From the NCBI RefSeq assembly GCF_964204645.1, contig NC_134026.1:19548650-19612649 (forward strand): 64,000 nt of DNA, read 5' to 3'. The translations under genes were made by a program, and so were the position numbers. The number at the start of each line of letters is the position of its first letter. Position 1 is the stretch's first letter. The DNA is from Tubulanus polymorphus. Lineage: Eukaryota > Nemertea > Palaeonemertea > Tubulaniformes > Tubulanidae. This document shows positions 44,293 through 57,500 of the stretch, piece after piece. The notes under the pieces are model-generated. The model was not told where the DNA came from, did not search any database, and was given only the letters and a program-made list of their open reading frames with translations.

Positions 44293-46876
44293 CAATTTAT
44301 TTCGATGGTTTTTCTCGGTATCTATAGCTCGTTTATTAAAAATGCCCCTTTGGGTATATCTTCAAAATCGGACCTAGGCCAGTCTCAGTCCGTAATACAT
44401 AACCAATCTAAAAATAAAAAAATCTAAGCTTTGTTTCGGATTTTTAAACGGAAGTTTTTCTTCAATACGCATATTAACCCTCAATAAGCCCTATCCGCGT
44501 CTTTCTCTTCTCTGTGTTAACTTTTGCTCGCGTTAAAAAATTGATGAATGTAAAATATAGACCTTTCCAGAAAAGATGGCTTCCTCGTTGGCTTCCATGG
44601 ACACTGACTGTCTGAAATTCAGTTGAAGAAAAACCCACATCATGAAGAAAAGGTGACGTTTCCACTGAATACCAGATACCAGATAACGAGCCATTTTATA
44701 AAACTGGCCGCCTCTTAAGTCCCTATATGGCATCATGAATTTTCAATTGGTTCCCAATTAGCTTTGGTGCCTGAACTGGGCAATCATTTACATTCGTGGA
44801 TTTCATGCCCTTATATGCATCGTCTTGAAGGACGTTTGTTCAGAAGTTCCGGAGCCATCAATAATCTCGAATCTATGGAAGCATTTTTTCTGAAACGGCC
44901 TATATGATTGTTTGTTTTATATTATATGAGTATGTTCATGTTGAAATGTTATAAAGGCTTTGTTATATAAATATGTGTATCTTATAAAGAAAATGTACAA
45001 ATTTTTACCAAAAAATTAAATGTTTTTTTTGCAATCGTTTTTACCGGGGGTGTATATAATGATGTTTTCGGTTGGTGACAGCCAGGTTAGGCGACCTTCT
45101 CGTGGTGCACGCGTTTCGTCACTTAATTTTTCAAACCTCATCGTTAATTCCGTTGGAGACAGGGCAGTGCAGGCGCAGGTATCGAAATATCGTTTTATTC
45201 ATGTAAACCGATGGCGTGCTAAGTGATTGCCCAATTTTTGAAGACCTGACAACTGCACACTAGGATGAAGAATGTAATGACTATTATGTAGTGTGGGCGA
45301 GACATTACTGTTTGTGGGTAATATAAGCCGTTGAAATCTCGATGTCTTTACAGTCGGAGCCGAACCATTCTGACGAAGGGTGAAAAAGCATTGTAGGCTC
45401 ACTAGGATAATACGTTCTTCAATGATTTGCTTTGCGAAATGCAGCCAAGTCAAAGCCGCATTCGGTGCAATAAATGCCGTCGATAGACATTTTCTTATTA
45501 GGAGGCAGCGGATTGATTAGTAAGCTTTTGTTTTAAACTCTGATCGCCAGACGGCTCGTTTCTATTGCCGAGTCACCTTGCGATCAGTGCCAAAAACACG
45601 GCTTTTAACCGACACCGGACCGTAAATATTGTTATCTGTACATGTACACGGATTCGCCGTGAGTTATAGCCACAAACGAAATACTTCAAAGTACCACAAA
45701 AACATGTTACAGCAAACACAAAAACATTTGTTTTTGAACCTCGATTCATATTGCTATACTCATATACGACTTCGCGTCAGATCACAAGCTCGGTTTAAAA
45801 TACGTATATAATCTAATGACAAAAACTAAAACTACAGTCGAATTTCATTTCAACACTCCTTAAGTCTTCATGGGATAAGTCGTCACATTACTTGTGTCGT
45901 TTGAGTCGCAGTTCGTGTGGGTGTTTCGAATTCAATGAATTTTATGTACTAAAATGTAAGTCGTTATTTAAATTAGTCGTCAATATGATAATGGTCTCAG
46001 CTGAGGTCGTATGCTATCAAGAAATCTACGGGAAAATAACTGTTCACACGTGTCGATGTATTTTTCGGCATTAGTCACAGTAACACAGTCTTTGGTAAAT
46101 ACTACCGGGCATCAGAACACTACCAACATCTTCATTAAGGCCTTGTTTAATAACTTGAAGTACGGATCCGTTTCCCAGAATTCTGCTTTGATCATCAAGT
46201 AAACAAAAAGGTTTAGTCCTTCGTGTTTTCATCAAAATATTTCGATGAAAACTTTATTGTAATATGTCCATCTTGATTTTCAATCTAGTTACTTGTAAAC
46301 GTTATGTTCATCACAATTTTCTATCTCATGATTTGCAAAAAAGTAGGGTTTTTTTCATTTCTCCCATCATTTGAAAAAAAATCATCACAATTTTCGCTCC
46401 ATTTTTATTTTTGTTCTGCAGTCCTTGAGAGGTTTTATATGGAAAAAATAACAACAATTAAATAATTATTAAATGAAATAAAATTATTTTTATCCTTTTC
46501 CTTCCATTTTAAAACGCCTATCATAGGAATTTTTCAAAATTTCTATTCCCTTTAGTTTACCCTTCCTCTTTTTTCTGGAAAAATAAACCTTTTCAAACGA
46601 GAAAGATAAAACCCCACCAGAATCAACTCTCGATGCAGCCGAGGATAAAACGATATCCCCGAACTTCTCCGCAAATTAAGTTAAAATCAACTTCTACACT
46701 TCTACGGATAATTCAGAATAAATAACACGTTCGTGATTATTGATGATACACATTTGTTTCGGCGATATTTTATTTTCTCAAGAATATATGCATGATGTAA
46801 ATAAGATCACATAATAATATATATATTTGCATTGACTTTTTTCCCACATCTTATGAATTACGAAGAAGAGCCAATG
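44293..46876. other. Intergenic, no recognised gene
   Basis: An AATAAA at 45470 on plus could be a distal K2P polyadenylation signal, but the MITEs between make a 5.6 kb UTR doubtful. Otherwise I see nothing. Confidence 0.4.
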
Positions 46877-47063
46877 CAGTAGAACTCGCTTAATTCGGAT
46901 CACCTGGGACTGGAAAGCTTCGTCCGAATTTCTCGAAATCTCCGAATCACGCGCTCTCATTTGAATAGAAATAACCTAGCGGCGACTCGACTGGAATTTT
47001 AGTCCGATAAGTAAATGAAAATCCGGATAAAACCGATCCGAATTATCAAACCGAGTTATACTG
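46877..47063. mobile_element. Tigger/pogo-like MITE
   Basis: CAGTAGAACTCGCTTAATTCGG at the left and CCGAATTATCAAACCGAGTT at the right, ending ATACTG; 187 bp, non-coding. CAGT...ACTG ends suit the pogo/Tigger group. Confidence 0.55.
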
Positions 47064-47177
47064 GATCCAGTTTCACAGTTCGGAGTCAAGGTTTGAAGCA
47101 GAGTCGAAAACATCGAAAATGAACTAATTCTTACTCGGAGTTAACTGTAACTCACAACTGTGGAACCGAGTCCTGTA
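47063..47177. mobile_element. MITE family 3, copy 5
   Basis: Ends GGATCCAGTTTCACAGTT and AACTGTGGAACCGAGTCC. Directly abuts the element at 46877-47063. Confidence 0.65.
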
Positions 47178-48269
47178 TGACAATTTTCGATACAACCACG
47201 CATTGGCACAGGGTTCAATTGCATATCGTGGAAATGGAAAAGGAAGATACAAGATTTCAAAAGCAGTCCACTCTATGGAATGTTTTTCACGAATTTGCAT
47301 TAACAGTTTCCCAAACTTGGTGACACAGATTATGCTGCAATCTCACACTCATTTAATAATAAGATGAATAACCCGTTAGGACCGGGTTTGGTTATAATCT
47401 TTCGTTTTTTTTTAAACCGAAATTCCTGAGAGCTAATGTTCAGTTTAAGTCACATGAGCGCGCGCGTACATCAACGCTTCTCAAATGGTATTTGCACGAT
47501 ACTTTTAGTACATTTTAACGAAGCCACATGAAACGAATTTGACGAATTTCATAACACACGGATCAGATTCAAATAAATAAATAACAATAGGTTCATGTAA
47601 TGCAGGTATGAATCTTACGGAAGAGCATTGCGACCATATGAAATTTTGAGATAATTATCATACGGCCTCTATGCTCTTTCGTACCACCTGCAGCCTCAAA
47701 CCATCCCGGACATTTCACCATTGTTGTGTGGAGTCATTGCTTTGGGACAATGACTCGTTAGGTTGTGGAGTGCGTGTTTAGCCATTTTTCTTTTCAAATC
47801 TATGACGAGTTAATTTCTGATTAGGAACAATCCTAAACATAAACCGGGCATAGGTAAAACCGGGACGATCCAAAAATATTGGAAAAATAGCTTAGAATAT
47901 AAGCGTCGAATGTCCGATAGGTCCAGGCAGCAGATTGAAGAATGACACCTATTACACAACGTACATAATTTAACAAAAATAACAAGGTAAATCACAGATA
48001 TGCAAAACAGCAAAACACTTTCAACGTCATTATCGGCACAAATAATATGCATATCCTGGGCCGCCAGTAACAAATTGAATTTTTTTCAGTAACATTGCAT
48101 TGAAAAATGAAAGAGAATTTTCAAAAATTAATCAGTAATCAACAGTAAGACCTTAACATTTTTTTCATTTGCACATCAACCAAACCAAATAAGTATTTCT
48201 CCGGATAAAATGGTAACAAATACTGAATATCAGGAACGGTTGTTGGCAGCTCCGCGGATATGTAGCACT

Positions 48270-48422
48270 GCGATATACGTGTATAATCTAGACGGGAGTA
48301 TTAAAACAAATACTGGGTGATATAGTACATGTACTGCCTCAGATAAACATGTATAATTTAGACTGGAGTATTAAGAAAAAATACCGGCTGATCGAATTAA
48401 CACATGTATCGCCTCAGATCAC
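48270..48422. repeat. Tandem duplication, unit about 75 bp
   Basis: TGTATAAT(C/T)TAGAC(G/T)GGAGTATTAA and ACATGTA(C/T)(T/C)GCCTCAGAT occur twice in order. Confidence 0.75.
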
Positions 48423-48599
48423 ACTATAAAGGACTGAATGGGCAGGGCTAGGAAACACCGAGGTAAAGTTCGGTTTATCATGATTATCCAACTATTTACG
48501 GACTAAGTGAATCTGAACGTCCGTTAGACCGCACCATAGGCGGCGAATAGCGAACCTATGCACATGTATGTAGTTCCGACCGACCCACCCTAGTTGAAA

Positions 48600-49180
48600 A
48601 TGGCGGACGCTAGCAATATTTTTATACAAAAAAAAAAACATAGCAGAAACTGTCTTTGCTACAATGATTATGCTAATTGAGCTACATTAGTATCGAACCA
48701 AATACTTATTTTTCTGCAAGAGTGGCCAAGCACGCGTTTGATGAAATGTACGCTGAAGACCAGATTAACCGATTTCTAGGTAGTTGAGAATTGAGGTTCC
48801 TACCTGATTACGGTAGCTACAAAAGCCGAAATTCACCCAGGATGTGCTAGATACACATGAATTTTTCGACGCAAAAAAATCTTCGAACTAGCTATACGGG
48901 GCAATAGAATAATATATACTTTGAACGTTAGATGTTTGATCGACGATTCTTTTTTTCTCCAAAACTAAAAAAGTATAAAACAAAACGATAGGCTTTCTAT
49001 ACAAGAATTACGCTATGTAAACCGTCTGGGATGTTGTAAATGATGATGCTGATTGAGCCACATCTGTATCAAAGCAAAAATACCGGTTTTCAGTGGCCAA
49101 GGGCAATGTTTGATTTTGATGAAGCAGACTACAGTTCCTGATTACCCTAATTGTATTAGTTTTCAACAAAAATGAGAATA
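48600..49180. repeat. Diverged tandem duplication, unit about 375 bp
   Basis: 48660-48800 and 49035-49150 share TGATTATGCTAATTGAGC versus TGATGATGCTGATTGAGC, GTATC-AA-CAAA and GTGGCCAAG. Older and more diverged than the other duplications. Confidence 0.5.
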
Positions 49181-49239
49181 TTTTGACATCAAAGATACCG
49201 TAGTAGTAGTAGTTTAAGGCTAAAATAAAATGACACCTT

Positions 49240-49375
49240 GCGTCTCCGTATCGGCCGGGTCACTTTCGTATCACAGCAATAAAATTCGTAATCAGTTCGT
49301 TTCTATAGCTGCCGGGTGTTTTATGGCTAGCTTAATCATCATTAAAAAAAAATGTACAGGGTAGATAGGCCCACG
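49240..49375 (+). repeat. Dispersed 140-bp repeat family 1, copy C
   Basis: Shares CGGCCGGGTCACTTT, TTCGTTTCTATAGCTGCC and GGGTAGATAGGC with copy A. Confidence 0.55.
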
Positions 49376-49703
49376 TCAACCTTCAAATTCGGTATAAGTG
49401 CGAAACAACGTATCATTTTTTCAAGCCAAATTATTGAAAATCTAACTAGATAACACTGCGATATGGAGAGTATTCGGACATTTTAATCTGGTATTCGGAA
49501 AAGACAAACTCTTCGCAGATTCGAACTGACACGTAATGAGCCTGCCGATTATGCCATAAATTACGAACGATTTAAATATGAACACCGGATACATAGCAAA
49601 AGCGAATAATTGTGGAGTTACAATGATGCGTCGCCAAGAAGACATGGATATGACTAGTGTTTTCTTTTTCAAATGAAAAATGAGTTTTCGATGAAATCCT
49701 AGA

Positions 49704-49854
<151 letters not shown>

Positions 49855-49926
49855 AAGTATAAATATAAAGCAGCACTGATTGCGAACACAGAATTACAAA
49901 ATTGGCAAACGAACATCGTCCATGGA

Positions 49927-49929
<3 letters not shown>

Positions 49930-49987
<58 letters not shown>
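49930..49987. repeat. Second (TA)n microsatellite
   Basis: About 58 bases of pure TA, separated from the first tract by 75 bases of ordinary sequence. Confidence 0.98.
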
Positions 49988-49990
<3 letters not shown>

Positions 49991-50111
49991 ATGCCATGGA
50001 AACCGATTTCTAATTAAGATACGATCAATTAAATCAAAATCTAGAGGCAGAGGGCGTATTGTTTAACTCAATCGCGCGAGGGAGAATGAAATTTAGCGAA
50101 CATATCTACGC

Positions 50112-50384
50112 AAGCACGGATCCAGGATTTTTTCCAGGAGGGGCTTCATAGAAAATTTTAATGTTAAACTGCCAAAAAAAATATCTAATGATAGGGGGCC
50201 TATACGGCATATTTTTTGGCCGAACATAAGATGATATGGTACCGGTTTAGTTGAACTGTCCGCCCGGTTTGTCTTGAGTAAGCACTTACATTCCATCGAT
50301 CAAGATAACGAATTGAAAAAATGTTTAGGTAGCTGAGCAGGAGGGGGTCACGACCCCTGAAACCCCCTTCTGGACCCACGCCAG
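50112..50384. mobile_element. MITE family 2, variant copy
   Basis: Left part CACGGATCCAGGATTTTTTCC and right part CCCCTTCTGGACCCACGCC resemble the family ends; the outermost bases have drifted. Confidence 0.45.
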
Positions 50385-50734
50385 GCTCAATCGTAAAAAG
50401 GCAGTAGTAACGTGTAGTAACGTTTAATAAAGCACTTACGCCACTCAGCCGGTAAATTCGAGATCACTTGATTTCTGAACGATTTCTCCGATTCGTTAAT
50501 GAAATATGGTTGAGCAAGAAACGAGCAGACCAGCGAATTTACTGGCTAATTGATCGCTGGCATACTTAAAAATTCTTATAAATATTCGTCCGAAATTTCT
50601 AACTAGTTTGGATTTGGCTTCGTTGAAACGGATGAACCAATCTACGAGCGAAATCGTTGTCGCAGACGCGGGCCAAAATTTCGCAAAATCAGCGCGATCG
50701 AGCAAAAACAATATACGCTTCCCTGCCTTTAGAG

Positions 50735-50989
50735 TTAACACGTTCGCTGCCGGCTTGATAATACGGTGTCGCCCCCAATTGTCAATTGACCAAAGAGTAT
50801 TCATCAAGAATGAAGCCGAGTTTGTTCGCATTGCCAGCCGAATTAGGTACTGTGTCACCCCCTTGAGCCCGAGTGCAAGTATCTATTTAAACTATAAACC
50901 AGAAGAATCAGCTACAAATATATTTGTAAAAGCGGCGCTGTCGACAGATCCGGAAGTATGAATATATTTGAAGCGGGCAGCGAACTTAA
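50735..50989. mobile_element. Candidate piggyBac-like MITE, degenerate
   Basis: TTAA at 50735-50738 followed by CACGTTCGCTGCC; GGCAGCGAAC followed by TTAA at 50986-50989. Inverted ends next to TTAA suit piggyBac, but the ends differ by a 3-base offset. Confidence 0.4.
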
Positions 50990-51541
50990 ATGCACACAGC
51001 GAGCATACTCGCGCACTGTAATGCGCTGAATCTTGTATCATTTCTTGACAAAATGGAAAAGGGCACACAAAATATTTGATGGACTCGAACAAGTCTCACA
51101 GGTCTCCCCATTGATGTTGATATGAGCACATTTCATTAAATCTTGGACGAATACTTCTTTAAGTGAAAAAGCAGGAGTTGAGATCAACCAGTGTAAATCG
51201 ATTCTGAATCGATTTCAACACCTTTCGATATCAAAAATTTTTTTCATTAACACTTCAGGAGTAGAAATGTATCAAAATCACATTATCGGCAATGATATGA
51301 AGTAGCAATATATATGTATTCAGGCTGCTTCTGGGCAACAGATAAAATAGCCGTAGTCTTTATCATAATCAGTTATTTTGATCATTAATGCTCAGGATCT
51401 ACCCGGTAGCTTCTGTGACATGCAAGCGTTGTTGTACACCTTGTTTACTTCTAGCGTGTGCTAGGTTGTTATTCATTCATCATGGATGATACTACAGTCG
51501 CAACTCTGAACTTAAGTCATCATCGGATAAGTTTTCGCATA

Positions 51542-51814
51542 AGCTGCGATCACACGGAGACGATTTGGCCCGGGCCAAATTTGGCCAATGCCTAATTAGA
51601 GAGCGCATTCACACGCAAACCATTCACTCTATTCAATGCTCAAACAAAGCGATGTGGATCATTCCCGCTGCCAGTTGCAATTCAAACGCAATCATTTTTT
51701 TGGTCCGACGTTTTTGATCGGGCCAAAATTGGCCCGGGCCAAACAGGCTCGGGCCCATTTGGCACCCGTGTGAACAGTTGTTCCGGGCCAAAAATGCTTG
51801 TGTGATCGCGGCTA
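51542..51814. mobile_element. MITE family 4, copy C (opposite orientation)
   Basis: AGCTGCGATCACACGGAGAC at the left and GCTTGTGTGATCGCGGCT at the right are a 14-bp inverted repeat; the interior reads CCGGGCCAAATTTGGCC and GGGCCCATTTGGCACCCG. Confidence 0.75.
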
Positions 51815-52551
51815 TAAAGACTCTATTTTTCGTGTCCCAATTCGTATCAATTTACTAGGTGTACTGTAAGTCATTGTTTGGTTAGGTCGTCGACATAATG
51901 CTAGTCCCTACTACGACGATGACTTAAGCAAAATTGAGTACGGCGATGCGAATTATTTACAGAGCTTAAAACTCAGTTTTAAAACCCCCGACATCAAGCT
52001 ACAAACCCTCATGAGTATGTAGCCGAAACATTTATAGATATAAAATCAATAAACCATATTCAAAGGCATTTGATTACTGATATATGCAATGATTATGCAC
52101 CATTACGAATTTGAAAATATACCACTTCCATGGTATCAAAAAACCGGGCTCAGTTGAACAACCTTTTGATCCTATATTACAAATCTTACAAATACATGTA
52201 TAAAATCACAGGCAGCAATGGCCGGAATCTTGATTTGATCATTTCTCATATCACAAAGACAAATTACACTCAATACTGGCTTCGGGCCATTCATGGAGTA
52301 CGTTCGCCGATGATATTCAACTCACCCTGACAAGCATTGGTGTTCATATATAATAGTGAGAAATGGCCAATTTTCCGAAGAACTCATTCGGCATGGTTGC
52401 ATATGTATGTACCTCATGAATGGCCTTATTCACACAAAAATACTTATTGCTCAATATTGCTGCTTGCAGTAAACTACTGAATTGCCAAATCTACTGTCCA
52501 TATTGTAGCAATACTGGCTGTTCTGGGGTGATACATTGATATATTTATAGT

Positions 52552-52837
52552 TTAACCCTTTCACTGCATCGTCACCGCAGTGCGGTGTATAAATCGGTGA
52601 TGGAATTTGCTAGTAAACTGCATTGCGGTGTATTGATGTTTTAAGTAATCAGTTTTTATCTACATTAAAAGATGGCAGCACCTGACGAACATTATGATAT
52701 ATTCTAACTAATGATACACCGCGATGCATTATGGTGGTAGGCCTGTCATTCCACCACATACTGGGGTGGAATCTCTAAAAATTTCAAATTATGAACCACA
52801 CTTTTGGGAATTAATTAGTCAGCACTGAAAGGGTTAA
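52552..52837. mobile_element. piggyBac-like MITE with TTAA target duplication
   Basis: TTAA-CCCTTTCACTGC at the left and GCACTGAAAGGG-TTAA at the right: 12-bp inverted ends with one mismatch, TTAA on both sides. The interior has repeated GCAGTGCGGTGTA/TACACCGCGATGC hairpin motifs and no coding capacity. Confidence 0.85.
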
Positions 52838-53685
52838 CGTGGATTGTAAACCTTCATTACTGATTATTTACATCAAATCAAACTCTGTTTTAGCCATCGA
52901 GCTCTGACCTCTGATTAAATTTTTCACAAATTGTGCGGTTACATCATAATAAATATTCATTCTACACAGCACCTTATGGTTATCTGATAATAGGGAAAAA
53001 TGTATGCAAGATTAAATCATGTCCGCTGATGGAAGGTTCACACAAATGATCGATTTAGACTCTCGCAGAGTGGTCCACTATGGTTTATATAAAAGACACA
53101 TATGGATATGTGGTTACCTATGTACAAGAAATTGAATAGCCATAAGTATGTCCTAATTAGTGCATAAGCGATATAATGATTACACAAAAAAAAATGATCT
53201 GTACACGCAATTCAATTTCATCATTTAACCCTACTATTAACCTCTCTATTTTCAACTTTGAATCAGTCCATCCGATAACAGTAGTATTTTCTGATCGAGG
53301 GTTCATTGTCTATTTCTGAGTTAGCTCAATTTCGATAGACCACACATATCATATCACATAGCCAATTACAACATACATATACATAAAAAAATTTTCGAAA
53401 ACGATAAAAATATAATCAAAACAAAAATCACATTAAGTATTAAGACTCAACATAATGAGTTCTATATGACACACAAAGCGTTGAAAACATTTGAACATGC
53501 ATTGGAGACAGAGGTGTACACGATCGCAGTAACAAAAGTTTACATCAAATTGAGAAAAGAGTTCAGATAAACCTCATCTACGTACAATAGACATTTACCC
53601 GAGTGCCAACAACTAAGCAAACAGCGGCTAAACTAAGTCCTTCACACAGAGTAAACCTGGGAATCAAACACACTAAAATGAAAAG

Positions 53686-53691
53686 TTTATT
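53686..53691 (-). terminator. Candidate polyadenylation signal of the TNFR-like gene
   Basis: AATAAA on the minus strand, about 600 bases past the stop. Such hexamers occur by chance in AT-rich DNA, so this is only a candidate. Confidence 0.25.
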
Positions 53692-54290
53692 TAACAGTCT
53701 ACAGAAAACAGGCAGCCTATATGAGACAATTCTTTTTTTCTTGAGAGAGGGATCGGGATAAAGATCCCTATTTGGTGTCCCTTAAGCACCAACCGCATTC
53801 CCTTGAATTTTCTGAGGAGTTATAGACACTACACGGTGAAATTCCTGAGTGCTAATGCGTTAAGAAATAGGCCAAGCAGGGATATACAGCAGAACAACAC
53901 ACCCAGTTTGAGAAGACACACTTAGGAATTTCTCAGATCTGCCTGGAGTAGATGAAGTTACCTACCTCAATTGCCTGTAGTGATTTATGCATGTAATACA
54001 AATGTAAAAGCATTATTACACTAAAAAAAAAAATCACATGGGGCATAGACCTTAAAGATTCATGGAGCATTTTACACATACGATGTAATCAATGAAATCA
54101 TAATTGTCCTATATACAAATATATACCTGTAATACTTGTACTGTAGGGTCAATTTTCACACAAATATGCACATGAAAGAAAATACGACTTCTAATTTTTT
54201 CTTAAGATTCGATGCAATTTTAGTTCAAACTGCCCTAAATGATGATCCAGAATGTTTTACTGTAACACGCAATGCTTCTTTAAACGTGTT

Positions 54291-54575
54291 CTACACAGTT
54301 GTTTGTTTTGGGATCGTGCCATTCAGGAATTGTCTTTCAGAACCAGGTGTACTTACAGTGCTGGAAACACCAGAACCGGGACCATTGGTAGTATTACGTT
54401 TGACAATACTGTCATGCGAATGATATTCTTGCACTAACATATCTTCGGGTTGACAGAAATTTTTTTCGAAAAACACTAACGCCATTTTTTTGCTTACACC
54501 CTGTGATATGGCTTCACCAATGGTTTTATAACAATGTCCGCCATCGCCGTGTTCCTGGAGATATTCACTCAATCC
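54291..54575 (-). CDS. TNFR-like gene exon 10 (C-terminal exon)
   Basis: Acceptor GCATTTCAG at 54576-54578, phase 0, 94 codons to a stop. The first 35 residues (EYLQEHGDGG...IGEAISQGVS) look like the end of a death domain; the rest is an acidic then Gly/Ser/Thr-rich tail. The 3.3 kb intron before it is full of repeats. Confidence 0.8.
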   Translation of the reverse strand, partial: GLSEYLQEHGDGGHCYKTIGEAISQGVSKKMALVFFEKNFCQPEDMLVQEYHSHDSIVKRNTTNGPGSGVSSTVSTPGSERQFLNGTIPKQTTV

Positions 54576-57500
54576 CTGAAATGCAATGATTGAAGATCAT
54601 TTTCTACTAAGATACGGTATTAACACTGCCTTCGTAATGTAGAATATGTACGTGTAAAAAGTAACTAGAATGAGGCAAGGTCTCGAATGCCCCAGCCTGA
54701 AATTCACCACCACACATTAAGTCACATGGTTTGTAGCAACCTCGCTTGCTAGGATATCACGCCAGCATAAACCCTGGCTGCAAACCCTTCAAAGGTCTAT
54801 TACACCGCCCAAGATTTCTTGGGAGGACAGGTTGCCGCTCAGCGGCCACCAGTCGATGTATTTAGCAAATCAGATGCGTTGCTTTTCACTGGCAGATTCG
54901 CACTATCAGTGCAAAGCATCTGATTGGCTAGATGTATAGACTGGTAGCCACAGAGCAGCAGCCTGTCCGCCAAAGAAATTTTGGGCAGTGTCATAGACTA
55001 ATGAAGGGTTTGCGGCCAGGGTTTATGTTGGCGTGAGCTCGGCAGGTGGCAACCAAACCCTGGCAAGTGAGGATGGGTTTGTGGTAAATGCTTTGTAAAT
55101 ATCGTGGCCATATTTATTTCTATAAGAATCATATTAGACAACATGTGTACAAAGTTTAAACTAGGGATGTCCACCTGGGGGAAGTGGTTTGAAATGCTCT
55201 GCCAATTTCAATATTCAGCACCCCCCCCCCCCCCCCCCCCGGGTGAACATATACTAAAACCAGTGACCTTGTGAAACTCACCACAATCATAATAACATGT
55301 CATGAGCTACCACTTTGCAATTGATTGCGGCAAAAAACTATGCCTAGACACCGATACAATAAGGAAATACTGAGATAGAGTTCATCGCTCCTTGGTGACC
55401 ATATACAACTAGGGGTCCAGGGATACCATGCCCACTTGGAAAGTGGTTTCAAATGCTCAACAATATTCAACACCCCTGGTGACCATATGCAAAACCCAAT
55501 GACCTTGAAACTCACCACAATCATAGAACATGTCATGTGCTACAATTTTGCATTTGATTATGGCAACAAAACATGCCTAGGTACCAATATAATAAGGAAA
55601 TACTAAGTAATTCTACTATTCAACGCCCTGTGGAGACCATATGCAAAACCCAGTGACCTTGAAACTCACCACAATCATAGCCCATGTCATGTGCTACAAT
55701 TTTGCAATTGATTGTGGTAACAACATATGCCTAAGTACCAATATAATAAGGAAATTATTGTATTATTCGATGCCCCCTAGTGGCACAAATTTCAATGAAA
55801 AATGGACTCAGAATTCAGGCCAAAATAGACATTTTTGTGCACAAAAAAGGTCACAGGACGGCCATCTTGAGTCTGATCGACCCAACTTTCCCCTGCTGAT
55901 GGGCCCTCGGGGGATACAAATACATATGAACGATCGAGATAATTGATGAAAGCGTCTTCAAAATTTCCCTCGAAAACTTAAAATATGTGTAAAAAGTGCT
56001 GATTTCTGCGAACAACAATGACTGCAAGTCAGTCATCTTGAATCTGACAAGACCAGTTTTTGGGGTGAAGATGTGTCTTAGGTAGATACATGTGTAACCC
56101 AAATACAAAGACATTACATTGAAGCGTCTCCAAAACTTCCTAAAATAACTGGTTTCCGTCTACAGACAAACGGATGAATGGAGACAGAAGGACGACGGAC
56201 AAAAGGTGAACGCAATAGCCCACTGGGACTAAAGTCCCAAGTGGGCTGAAAACCAACAACACTGAAACTCACCTACATTATAGAACATGTCAACCTACAA
56301 TTTGCAATTGATTGTGGTAGCAAAATATGCCTAGGTACCAATATAATATGTTAAATAGAAAGAAACTTTTTAATAGGACGACGCTGGAGAATGGAAATTA
56401 AAAGTCGAACTCAGGGTGAAGACGAGTTAGGTTGGTTTGCAAGTTATGCTCAAACGAAGTTCTGACTGTTAGACAAAGAGTTGAGAGTCAACATACAATG
56501 CAAGTCTAAGGTATTACAGAGATTTAAGGCAAAACGGAGCAGTTAGCATCCCTGCAAGTTTGAAAACTAGACGACCAAAGGTCCTGAGACTCGAAATATG
56601 TAAGCTCGATCAACAAAATCGTCATCGGTATGGATTGATATTGCCTTAGATACGATTAGAGGGGTTGAAAAACGAAGGTATGAGAGTGCTAATAACAATA
56701 AAATACATGTATCCAGATTATCAAGTCAAAACCTGTTGATATTTGAACAAAACCTGGATAAACCTAATTCCACGCAAGGAGATGAGTCCTATGACAGTGG
56801 TAACATTTATCAAATATCAAGACTATAAGTTAAAACCTGTCGATATTTTCCTAAAAAAAAAACCTTTTTCTATTTACAAATAAGGAGTGATGACACTACG
56901 ATGGCTGCCAATTGTGTCCCGCTTGACTGATCAAAGAATCTGTCTGATATGTTTAAAGAGCCCTTCTTAAAGTATAACCATCAGAAATTTCAATGAAAAA
57001 TGGCAAACCATTCGGGGCAAAAATGACTTTTCATGGCAGAAGATGTGTCTGGGTTAGATACATGTATGAACCAAAGATACAGACAATGCATTGAATTGTC
57101 TTCAAAACTTCTCAAAATAACTACTGACTCTGTCTACAGATGGACGGATGGACGGACGGACGGACGAAAAGTGAAGGCAATATCCCGCTGGGACTCAAGA
57201 AGAGTATGTGGCAGCCTATTCAGACGTAGGTAAATCTGTATGCCAGCGTTCAACTTGAGATGAACCGGGGGGCATAAAAATAAGCATCCAGGGACACCAA
57301 GCTGCGCTCACGATGAATCAATTGCAGATCAAAATATCTGTGATAAAACGATACGAGTAAAATCCCACAATAAATGAATTAAATGATAAAATGTTTATTT
57401 AAGACATATGAGAAATATTTCGGGTGGTTACTACCACCCTTCTTCAGTCTAAAATGACTTGCCAAATACACAACGACATATAGTTGAATCTGCTTTGATT

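Noticed and set aside
50496-50961. Frames of about 120 codons on both strands
   Set aside because: They overlap each other and a TTAA-flanked MITE candidate; no domain seen.
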